Assembly (NCBI GenBank): GCA_964020085.1
Contig: OZ026603.1
Coordinates: 1,974,901 to 2,038,900, forward strand
DNA from: Micromussa lordhowensis
Lineage: Eukaryota; Cnidaria; Anthozoa; Scleractinia; Lobophylliidae
Direction: 5' to 3'
Length of the DNA stretch: 64,000 nucleotides
Shown here: positions 34,110-45,000 of the stretch, piece after piece
How positions within the stretch are numbered: the first letter of the stretch is position 1
Layout of the letters: each line of letters opens with the position of its first letter
The notes under the pieces: model-generated
Database searches by the model: none
Seen by the model: only the letters and a program-made list of their open reading frames with translations
Told to the model about the DNA's origin: nothing
Made by a program: the position numbers and the translations under genes

Positions 34110-35908
34110 AAAGAATAGACTGTAGAAGAAAAAGAGAAAAACAAAGATAATTACTTTACTTAAGGTAAAAGCAACTACAGCCTTTTTACGACAGGTGTAT
34201 TTCTCTTGGGCTTTGTGATAAGGCCAACCACACCTAACACATTTTCTTAACAGGGTTACAAATTGAATGACTTGATTATAATTTAAGCCCTTGACAACTG
34301 GTTTATAGCAAGAATGAGAGGGAAAATTATAGTGAAATGTGTAACATGCATTTAAGTCAAAAGAGCCATAGCCTTCTCATAGCAGTAATCTTTGGGAAGA
34401 GTGAAATAAAAATTATTGCAACTCAGTCTTGTAACATTAATTTCTTATTTTCTCCCCTGAATTTGTGACAAAAGCAAACAATCCTGCTATGAAGATGGCA
34501 CATCTTTTCTTAGCAGGACTGCCAAGATGACACATCTTTTGCCAGTTTGTATGCTTTTGTCACAATGCCCCTTAGCTGATGTAAGACAACAAACAATATC
34601 ATACCTTGTGAATAAAGAGGGAAGGCTTTTTTAATGAACTATTGTTTTTCTTGTATTTAAATAATTTTTCATACTATTTCCTTTTCACTTGATAATGACG
34701 TCTGAGAACGTCGAAACGTCGTGTATACAATGTATATATTTTTTAACCGCTTTTTAACGATTTCTTAAATGTTTTTAAGAATCGTTTTCTCGCAATTTTT
34801 TATAGCTAAATGTTTTAAAAAATCGCTTTTTTTAAGGCTTTGGTTAGAAACAAAATTTGGTAATACATCTTAGTCCTCTAGAATGTTTTGCTGGAGTCAC
34901 TCGAAACAAAATCCTCACACCACTTCAATGATGATTCAAAGATTATTGAATGGAAACTTTTTAAGCTTTGTAGAATCACTCAAGTTTCAATATAAGTACT
35001 TACATAGCTCGTTTCTTAAATCCAGCCTCAGTTGCTGAAAGAACTGCTTAACAGTAAATAACAGGTTTAATCCTGGTTTCATCAGTTATTAAATTAATAA
35101 CTGATGAAACCAGGAAAACCATTATAGAAACCATTATGGCTTGGGTAAATATGCGATCGAACTAAGTGTCACTATATGCTTAAAAATGCTTATGCGTAAG
35201 CTAACTGTAGCCAGATCAAGCAGTAACAAAACAACTTGCATCAAACAGAACACTCACCTTTCCACTTGAGTATTTCCAATGACTGATTGTCTTTTATAAA
35301 CTACCAGACGGTTTTCTTCAGCTATTGAAGCTCCAGATCGATATAAGCTTAAGCTTACCCGGCGATCGAACTGCGCACTTTATTTTTGAATAGCCAACAC
35401 TTGAGATAAATTTCGTTCGCTTACGTTTAGAAAATATTCAAAAGTAATATATTGCAACTTCTTCACTTTTTAATCCAAAACTTGAAAACCAACTGTGTAC
35501 GTGTGACGAACACAGTGCCCCAAAAATTCAAGATGGCGCCGCCAATGTTGCAGGCCTGGTACCTAAGGCAAAGATCAACGCAGGGGGCGCTGCGGAACTG
35601 AATTTACCTGAGGATACTTAAGCTCAACATGCCACTGTGAATAGTATATGTGTTATGCACAGAACATTTTTGATCAGCTTTGATCTCATTGAGTAGCTGA
35701 TTGTTTTAGCAATTTATTATTCGGACTTTTCATTCTATGCACATTAATTTTTTTGTCCCGAAAATATTTTGAATTATTATCCGTGACATCATTCATGTGG
35801 CAAATTATGGTATTTCTTCAATGATCAGGTTGTTTTATTTTGGGCATTTCTAAAACTGATATCCACACTGGTTGGTTAAGATATATGCAGGTGCGTAATA
35901 ATATAAAT
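34110..35908. other. Intergenic; contains a perfect 21-bp hairpin at 35071-35115
   Basis: TCCTGGTTTCATCAGTTATT and its exact inverted copy are separated by only three bases. Otherwise I see no gene. The GACGTCTGAGAACGTCGAAACGTCG word at about 34697-34721 resembles ends seen in retroelement trailers, without further support. Confidence 0.5.
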
Positions 35909-36245
35909 AGAGGATATTACACGGTGGCGAGAAGATATGAATTTTATGTTCGAGTGGCAAGACAAGAACAATATCTCACGAGTGAGCGAAGCGAACGAGT
36001 GAGATATTGTTCTTGCACACGAGAACATAAAATTCATATCTTCGAGCCAACGTGTAATGTTCTTTTTATTATATGGAGACTAAATATAAAACATAAAACA
36101 AAGGCATAAATATAAAACAAAAGAACGATACGACACTCACAAAGGTGACATACGGAAAATACGCCACTCGGGTCCCGGATGAAGTGGCGTATGGAATCTA
36201 CAAGTGGTTTAGTTCCCAGTAAAACACTCTCCTCCATATAATAAT
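35909..36245. mobile_element. Palindromic MITE of the GAGGATATTACA family, copy 2
   Basis: The palindrome 35909-36065 has arms ATGAATTTTATGTTCGAGTG / CACGAGAACATAAAATTCAT and the centre CGAGTGAGCGAAGCGAACGAGTG. The right end contains CTCCATATAATAATTATG. It is the same family as 12870-13405 and 47624-47880. Confidence 0.75.
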
Positions 36246-37312
36246 TATGTTATATGTAAGTATATCATGATAATAAATTTATAAATTAGTAGGGTTTACG
36301 TTGGCCCCTAAGGAGTCTGGTGACTGATTGTACAAGTTTGTTTAATGAGTCACATTTTACCTTGGGAAATTTACTGAAGCAGAAAGAAAAATATCCCTGG
36401 TACGTGTGGCAACTTTGGTATATGTATCAATTTTAACCACGTAAATAGCAACTCCAGGCAAACTTAGCAAAGGGGAATTTTAATTGTGGAAATCAATTTA
36501 ACCTTGGTAAAAAGGGCTTAGTGCAAACACAGCTACATATGTTTCAAAAATGAAACATAAGTTCTTTATTTATCCCTTTTACAATAAACTTTATTAAACC
36601 TACGCATCTGAATTTCTTCTGCTTGATTTTGTTATTTTATATATTTTTGGATAAAAATGTATGTTACCATGGTGGAACATCATGAAAAACTGACTAGGGA
36701 GGTATTGTTCAGCCGCTCTAGCAACTTGAGCTCCATATAACGGGTTGTATGAGCTCAATTCTATGCGATCAATCAAAACCAAGCTTTTTGTCAACCAGGA
36801 ATTTTCAAAGGTTCCATTACGCCCAGAGTGTGTAGTAGAGAAATAATATTGGGCATGAGAAAAATTTGATAGCAAATATTTCATCAAAGGAGTTAAACTA
36901 TGATTTTTTTACAAAATTAAAACCTTTTGATATTCAACTGATTAAGCTGGAACATCCTCCGTTTAACTGATGGGTTGTATCTGAATTCTCCAGTAATGAA
37001 GATTTAATTTTATTATATGGCTTTGTCTCACAAGGACTGGGAACCACCAAATTCACGAATTTGATTGACTGAAATCGATATTGAAAGCGCTCTAGATTTT
37101 CTCATCTAGACCGGTAATGTTTTGCAGTGAAAAAAAATGCAAAACCATTTATTATGGCAGTGCCAAAAAGCCTGATGACAAAAAAAGTAAAGAGTGCAAA
37201 CTTTGGCAAAATTAAATTCAGCTCATCGCAATTCGCAAGCAAGATGTTAGTACAAACCAGTTACATTAAACGAATCAAATTGTTCTTGTTTGCGCCATAT
37301 AATAAACATCTT
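36246..37312. other. No recognisable gene
   Basis: AT-rich spacer. The 36600-36887 minus-strand frame has no domain. Confidence 0.35.
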
Positions 37313-37441
37313 ATTAACCGAGCTTAGTCAGTCTGTATGGGAGAATCTTGACCTCGGTCGTGTGTACAGACCTCACTGCGTTCGGTCTGTACTCACGACC
37401 GAGGTCAAGATTCTCCCGTACAGACCTCCTGCTCGGTTAAT
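37313..37441. mobile_element. Palindromic MITE, about 129 bp
   Basis: ATTAACCGAGC / GCTCGGTTAAT ends enclose GGGAGAATCTTGACCTCGGTCGTG and its inverted copy, with a short centre near CACTGCGTTCGGTC. Confidence 0.8.
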
Positions 37442-38624
37442 GAAGAGCGAAGTAATAGTTCAATGTTGTTGAAACATAGTTAGTGCTTTTTCGTGTTCAC
37501 CGGAAGCCATGCGACGAGTCATTTTGTGAGATTAGTTTTCGGCCTCCTTATTTTCAGCCCGGCGGAGATCTACAGATGATCCCGCAAAATGACAGTCTAC
37601 CCGCAAGCTTGTTTTCTGGTCCTAAATAGGAATAGCAGTCATTAATTGAGTCCACGTTTAAAAGCGATAGGTGCTTAATGACGAAAGGCATTTACAAGAC
37701 AAAAACGTTCTCACGGATCGGATAAAAACGGTACACGTACCAAAATAGTTTGGGAATGGATAGTCCGAACACGAGTCTACTTCAAATTTTTGCCTCGAAC
37801 GGATAAGTCAAAGTCGTTTACATAAAAAAAATTCATCCACGCCGAACTATATTTTGCTACATGTACCATTTACATCGGAAGTGTGCCAGAAATGTTCCGT
37901 CATGTATCAATAAAATGGGCCTTCATGACACAACAAGAACGGTATCGTTTTGACTTCATTCCTTTATTTTTTTAAATCCTTCTCACAACGATGTGAACGC
38001 GATACGCTAACATAACAGTGTACAAATCTCATGAAACATCCCTAAAACTTCTATACCTAATTATTTGTATTGAAAAAAATTTCTAATATTTAACCCACAA
38101 TATAGCTATTTTAAAATCATTCTGTAAACTTTGATGTATATATTAAAATCAATTTCTTTCTTTGTTATTGACACAGAATCCAGTCTGCAATTAAGCGTAA
38201 CCCTAAATTCAACCTCATTGGAATAAGCTATGTTCGTATTCTCGGTAGTGGACTGGAACTAGCTTGCAACTGAGGCTAATGCGGGGAGTCTTTTCAAATG
38301 CAAATGACATTTTTAATGATAATCCCCCGCATAAGCCCCCATTCCAAGCCAGCTCCAGTCCAGCACCCATTCTAGTCCCTATACCACAATTATCTTAATC
38401 AGTGTCTAGGGAGCGATAATTCACCGTTAAAGTTCTTTTGTTCAGGAACATTAATAATAATTTTATAATACCTAATTTCTTGAAATGTACGTATTTAATA
38501 CACGTAATGTTAATTCAAATCTGGTGTACGTGTAGACATTAGTTTTTTAAGGGGGATGGAGCTGGCAAAAACTTTCAAAAGATAAAGTTAAAAAACTATA
38601 CTGTGAAATATCACAATTCACAGA
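37442..38624. other. No recognisable gene; 3' flank of the minus-strand enzyme gene
   Basis: A minus-strand AATAAA (TTTATT at 37969-37974) is one possible polyadenylation signal, but it is over 1 kb past the stop codon and not certain. Confidence 0.25.
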
Positions 38625-38873
38625 TCACTGGAGTTCTACAACAAGATTAACAACCAAAACTGTACCTGACAGAAATAGCACTCGTACCAGAAACATGCAA
38701 TAAAATTTCGACAAGCGAGATGCAATAGAGATGGATGCCTGGATACGTTCTGTGAATGGCATCTTCTTTCTTGCGTTATACACCCTGGATCTCAAAGGTT
38801 TACTTTTTCTCCAAACATTCATTAAGCGGCGTCGTGCCGACTTTGCGAGTTGCTTCAGTCGAGAACACAAAAC
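38625..38873 (-). CDS. Possible alternative last exon with a membrane segment
   Basis: After a CTAGTCCCACAG acceptor, 83 phase-0 codons and a stop are open. They encode a basic helix (RLKQLAKSARRRLMNVWRK) followed by a hydrophobic stretch (FLVRVLFLSGTVLVVNLVV) near the end. Exon 22 of the enzyme gene (39875-39918) ends in phase 0, so splicing from it to this exon, skipping exon 23, would be in frame and swap the C-terminus for a membrane tail. The open frame may also be chance in the 3' flank. Confidence 0.2.
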   Translation of the reverse strand, partial: VLCSRLKQLAKSARRRLMNVWRKSKPLRSRVYNARKKMPFTERIQASISIASRLSKFYCMFLVRVLFLSGTVLVVNLVVELQ

Positions 38874-39062
38874 CTGTGGGACTAGGGGACAGTAAACGCC
38901 AATTGATAAAACTACAAAACTGCCCTTGGTAAGAGATTCTGAAAGAAAAAAAATCTTCTAATGTAGTGATAAGACTATGTCAGATCGTCGTAAGGGGGAA
39001 GCGCAATAATTTTTTTGGGTAACCCAAGATTGGAATAAGTATCTGAATTGTGAGGATCTCCC

Positions 39063-42000
39063 TTAGCAAGGTGCATCTGTAGGTTCTACCAATATTTCAT
39101 TCACGGCGCAGTGGGCTGGTTGCGTCACAGCGTAAATAATAGCATTTGCAATGTCACTGGGATTAAGTCTCTTGATGTCTTCACTAACTTCAAATTTTTC
39201 TCGAGCCTGGAAAAAAGTAAAGAACGAAATTAGTAAATTGCCGTTTATTTTGAGCGTGGGAAATAGAAAAATAAAAATGACTCAAATCCCGTCGACACTA
39301 CGCCGGAGGCATTTGAAAACGGAGATTTCACTCTGAAAACGCATCAAATGTTTTCCGTCCACACTACGCCGGAGAAATTTAAAAACGACACCATCACCGG
39401 TCCTTCTGGATTTGTGTTTGAGGAAAGCCCGGGCAGGGAAATCTCATGATTGTCGTGACACCATCATTTTCGAAAAGCTCTGTTTTCAAAATGTTCTCCG
39501 TCGACACTAGTTCCTCCCGCTCTGAGAGCGTTTTCGAAAAGCTCCGTTCTTGTGACGGATTAGTGTGGACGGTAGGTCTAACCGTAGAAATAAAGCTGCG
39601 TATTCCAATTTTTCCGTCGAACTGTGGGTGGGTCCTCAGTATATGAGTTATTAGTGTCATGCAAGACGGAGTTGGCAAACGGCTGGGCTGAGGAGCTACC
39701 AGGCTCGAAAGTGATTTTATGAGTTAGCAAGTAGTTAGGACTATAATCTACTCATTTATCAAGATTTGAGGCTGTTCGTTCATCTCCGGGCTAATTTCAG
39801 AATCATACATGAAGCTTTTTCTATAAAACCAAAATCCCAATCACATGTTAGATCAACCAAAAAAATAAGCAAACCTCTGTATCTGTACTTCCTGTCCCAA
39901 AGTCTGTGGAAACATCACCTGTAAGAAAAAAACAAAGTGAGGCAATTCTCAATACATTAACGGAGACCGAATTTGACGCACTCCATGCTCGCCCCAGTCC
40001 TACGCACTCGTGAGTGGTGTTCCCACTCCACTCAGTCAGGGCTTGTTCTACAGGCTACAAATCATTTAGCAATACAGTCAAACCATTATCTACAACTGGT
40101 GACACAGAGAATTAACTCTGAAGTGTAAATTTCAGTGCTAAATCAACCCGTGAATAACCCACTGGGCGTTAGCCCTAGTAAAGGGAATCAGGGAACCACA
40201 CGAGGTAAAGAAAAAATCCTTTGACCTCGGTGGGAATCGAACCCACGACCTCCGGATTAGATCTACCGTTACTCTGCCGACTGAGCTACGAGGTCGGACA
40301 GAGAAAGTCGGGGACGATTTAGATGGTGAATCGCGGCGAAGAGAAAGTAAGGGTACATAAGAATGTTGTGCCGCGTAGCACTAAGAACACAAATGGTGAC
40401 ACAGAGAATTAACTCTGAAGTGTAAATTTCAGTGCTAAATCAACCTGTGAATAACCCACTGGGCGTTAGCCCTAGTAAAGGGAATCAGGGAACCACACGA
40501 GGTAAAGAAACAATCTTTTGACCTCGATGGGACAAAAGATTTTTTCTTTACCTCGTGTGGTTCCCTGATTCCCTTTACTAGGGCTAACGCCCAGTGGGTT
40601 ATTCACGGGTTGATTTAGCACTGAAATTTACACTTCAGAGTTAATTCTCTGTGTCACCATTTGTGTTCTTGTGCTACGCGGCACAACATTCATTATCTAC
40701 AACGACCACCTCTCAAAACGGCATCGTCCACTAAAGCGCGTCCCAAGTGCTCGACAACGACCACTTAATCACCGACTGACGAACGGTGTAAAAACCCCAT
40801 TAGTTATTGTAAAAGGTCACGAAACTTGATCGGAACCGCACGTCGTTGGTCTCTGTTTCTGTTTATATATATATTTTGATTGTGTTACCCATTTATAAGC
40901 TATAATAAGCATTTTTTAAAGATAAAAATGTTGCAACCCAGAAAGAAGAGAGGTGTCATCTTACACCCCTTCCTCCCCATAACGGTCACCTCTCTATAAC
41001 AGCCAGTTTCCTCTGTCCCCAAGGTGGCCGTTGTAGAGAGGTTCGACTGTACTCATACCTGGTTGAATGGAAGTAACCTTGACTCCACTGCCTACAGTCT
41101 CTAGTCTCAAGCTCTGTGTTAACGCCTCCACAAAGAACTTGGTGGCTGAGTATACAGCTAACCCAGCAAATGCCTGAAAAGAACCACCCTGAATTACTTA
41201 TTACAAGCAATAATTAAATTTAAGTAGGAGGTTTCATTCCAATGTGCAAGAGAATCGACGTTAGAAATAAATTACCAAAATCACTTTAGATGAAATAGAC
41301 GCAGGGAGGTGGAGGTGTTCTTTTTAACTAGTAACAGACTTATACTTTAGAAACAGAAAAAAAAACTTGTTCACTTTGATCATCAAAATGTAAATTCTCT
41401 TTGCTCGCGCCATTATTACGATTAGACACTCAAATAAAGTTGTTGAATGATTGACGTCAACGGCTCTTGATACACTTGATAGTAAACTAGATTGTGTTTC
41501 TACCGAGTTATAGAAACACGTTTTAAACCAATCAGCGCGCGTATTTATTGTATGAAAGACACGCAGTGACAAGTGTAGCTTGAAGCTACAAGGTAGTTTA
41601 CAGTAAACCAGTAGTATGGTCAGTCGGTCACCTGCAGAAGAGTAAGATGCTACACATTCGGTGTCCATGAAATCTGGTGGAAATTAACTCGAAACAATAC
41701 TTCTAGTCACTTAATGCAGAGAAAACCAGAGTTAAACGCAAGCTGTACTGTCCATAATGGCTCTTTTTCCATTTCCTTTTTTTTCATGTTTGTTTGTTTA
41801 TTTGTTTGTTTACCTTTCTACCGGCATTTGACGAGATGTTGATGATGTGTCCCTTCTTTCTCTCCAGCATTCCTGGTAGCACTGCACCAATGCAATTCAT
41901 CACACCCTGTTTACAATAACAGCCACAACCAAATCATAAAGTTAGACGCGCGTTTTCCCGCGCATGGCACCAGCTACCTGTTTCTGAGTCAGATTCTCAT

Positions 42001-45000
42001 CGGTTAAATGCAATATCTACGTTTGTCGTGATTGGCCATCGTTTTTTCTTTGGAGTTTGTTTCACGAAAGTCAATTGAAAACCACTCTCACGAGGTATTT
42101 TGTCTCAATTACAGACCAGTCTTGTTCTAGAAATTCTCGTCTGTTTCATCGTTATAAAATCAAATATACTTTAACGTTACAAGAGAAAAGATCCTTTTTA
42201 TCCGTTATACTAATATTGAAACGACAAAGTCTCTACTTTGACACTAGTTACAGAAACCTTACGAACAGAGCTAAATTACAAGCATTATTCTAGACTGGTG
42301 GATATTATCCTATTATCCAAGATCAGACGTATTTACCTTGCAGTTGACATCAACCATCTTTTCCCATTCATCAAAATGGCAGTTCCTCATTGTGGTGTAG
42401 ATTCCTAGGCCAGCACAGTTGACTATGATATCCACTGGACCTAACGTGTCATTTGTGTGCGACACCAGTTCAAGAACCTAGTCATGCATAAAAAAAGCTG
42501 AATAAATAGGAACAATGGCTTAAATAACGTTTTCATTATTCAATTATCAGAGCTCTTTAAAGTAACATGCGGTATACGTCTTATTGATACGTTTCGCATC
42601 TTATTATAACCACATTTTCTTTGACTCAGTCTTGGACCTTCCCTTTGCATGTAAAACATGGAAACTTAACGCAAATATTGCTTATATGTTACCAATAGCT
42701 GGTGCAAGGCAGTACGTTTCACTGCAGGCTCCAAGAACCTGCTACAATTGCACTTGAAAATAGTGAGTTCTTTTAACACATCGCACATTTCGGCCCTATG
42801 CCCCACTGGAGGTCATAAGGATCAATGATGAATGATGATGACATTCCAAAAATATAACCCGAATTGCATCTTGAAAAATGCGTCCTAAATTTTTTGTTCA
42901 TAACACATTTCAGTCTTACCCAATGTTAGCCATCTTTGTTCTTTTTTGTGTTTTTTTTTTATCACTTTTCAAAGTTTCTCAGCCTTTGACTTATTATTTT
43001 AAGGTCTCCTCCCCGATTTGAAGGTATTTTCGTGGCAAAAATGACTTACTTTATCGTGTTGTATATACATCTTTACCGCACCTAACCTACAATCTTAGTT
43101 ACTCTTTCTTTACCTGCTGCCTGTTGACAACGTCTGTTTCCATAGAAACTGCCACATCTCCCAACTCTGCAATCTCATCTCGAATTCTATCCAACCTGGT
43201 GAATGTAACAGAGTGCTGTGTGAGAATTTGCACACGCTTGGGGTGATAGCTTCTGACTGCATATACATAGTGCCTTTGTTTGATTGGATCGCATCTGACT
43301 GTTGTAGCAGCAGTTGGATACGTCACATAATGGCGGGAAAACAACACTTCATGTTGTAACTTATGAGATTCATACTAGAATGTCACCCTCAGCCATTCAG
43401 GCCTTATCTTGTTTTTAGTTTTTTTGCTTTCGCCTCAGATCATTACGAGTTCACCCCGAAACACCACAACTTTCTCAGTGTTATCAAATACCTTTCTTTC
43501 CGCCTGGCAGCTAAAACAACCTTTGCACCATTTTCCGCAAGGGCCCTTGCTACAGCTTCACCGATTCCACTAGAAGCTCCTGTAACTATGGCAACTTTAC
43601 CTCCTAGGGATCTGGGACCTAAAAAAGATAATCAGATGCACACCTAGTAACCATGGCTACTGATTGAAGTAAGTAATAAAGTTTGACTTGTGAGTAACAA
43701 TTGTTTAAAGTGCACCTAACCTCAAATTTTTTTTTTGCCTAAACGAATGAAGCACCTGGGCGAAAAAAATTTAATTTGGTTGAATCCTCGATTTTCTGTG
43801 CCCTTTCAAAGTAGCGCTTGAAGTGTTTCACGACCGAGTTTTAGGGAGTCTGGGGCGACAGTCGCTGATGACGTCTACCCAGGAACCAAACACAATAGCG
43901 CCTCAGTCAGCTCTCTGTATTTGCTCGAGAAAATGGAAAGCAAATCTAATAATTCCAGTATGTTTTGGGACTAAATCGAGCAAGTTTTGTTTTTACTTGA
44001 GTGTCGGAAGGAATTCACACTTGCCCTGGTTTTGCACCAACTTCACCACGAGATGGGAACAAAAAGCTCGCACGACTTTGTCACTAATCAAAAGTAAAAC
44101 CAAAACCAGCCGTATCTCGCTTGCACATGTTTTCCCTCGCGTCAGCTTGTTTCGAGTTTTTATTGGTTTAATGAATTGTCTGCATCCTTTGTCCTGGTTA
44201 CATTGAAAACTTTGTTTTTTATGCGATACTCAATTGAAAAACGTTCTCACTAATAGTTAAAGTAATTGTAAAGTAATTAAAGTAAAGTGCAATTCCCAAT
44301 CAAGTCTATCTTTTAGGCAAGTGGTTGTTATCCTCATAGACGTAAAGTACCTCTTATCTTCTTCTCAGGGGCTGGCAGAACACCCTGAGCGACCAGAGCA
44401 GAAAAATAGCTTGAGAGAAGTTCGGCACTGATAAGAGGATAACTGACTTTGAAGTGCTCCATGACTCCTTCAAAGTTTGTCATAGTGTAAGTGCTCAGCT
44501 TTGAGAAGAAAGACGAGTCCCTGTACAGAAAGAGTGAAAATACTTATCAATAAATTGATATACTGTACAATGACGCCACGAAAAACGCCAACATGAACGG
44601 CTGTTTTATGTCAATTCAAATCTATCTTATTAGACTATGAGGCAAGATCATACTTCAAAGTGCGTGGGATGTAAAAGAGATGTTTGACACAATGGATTCA
44701 AAGCTACAAAATGTCTTAATCAAATTTAACGCCAGCTCAAAAGTGTAACCTGCAAGGAGATGTATAGTACTTTCTTGGTTTCACATGAAAAGCAATGGAA
44801 ACATGAGACTTCTCCATATAATAAGGGCATATAATTAGTGTACTACATTTTGACCTTTCCACTGTCCTTTCACTGCACTTTATCAGTTTAAAAGTACTGT
44901 ATTCATGACTTGTCAAGTAGAGAAATAAAAAAAAATTTAAAAAAAAACATAAATACAAATATTTCTCCAAGCAGGTTATCAAAAGTATCAAGTTTGGGGT

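Larger units (their letters stand above)
40074..41053. mobile_element. TA-flanked MITE carrying a nested SINE
   Basis: The ends TACAGTCAAACC (40074) and GGTTCGACTGTA (to 41052) form inverted repeats with further matching CTACAACG-CCACCT words. A TA at each end fits a Tc1/mariner-type target. Without the nested 593-bp insert and its duplication the element is about 375 bp. Its right end stops just 7 nt into the intron, beside the exon 41059-41173 donor. Confidence 0.75.
39063..43618 (-). other. Classical short-chain dehydrogenase (R2) domain of the A-T-R-R gene
   Basis: Seven exons encode a complete 247-residue classical [20 protein letters not shown] (TGxxxGIG 574-581), VDIIVNCAG (NNAG variant, 651-654), VDVNCK with the tetrad Asn676, INISSNAG with Ser704, and AVYSATK with Tyr717 and Lys721, then VTSIQPGDVSTDF. 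The tetrad is intact. It has no own start codon: the exon begins in phase 1 after TTTTTTAG and completes a glycine codon begun in the R1 exon. By analogy with fungal ATRR it should reduce the released aldehyde. A DHRS-type stand-alone gene is the alternative if transcripts start inside intron 43619-44350. Confidence 0.85.

Noticed and set aside
40223..40295. A functional nuclear tRNA gene
   Set aside because: Acceptor, D and T arms fold, but the anticodon stem is mispaired and U33 is missing, and it heads a SINE with target duplication.
39063..43618. Independent DHRS-like SDR gene
   Set aside because: No start codon or first exon is visible and the phase matches the upstream reductase exon exactly; transcript data could still overturn this.
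43823..44206. 127-codon ORF in the intron between the two reductase domains as a separate gene
   Set aside because: No domain, no start context, and the flanking exons splice over it in phase.
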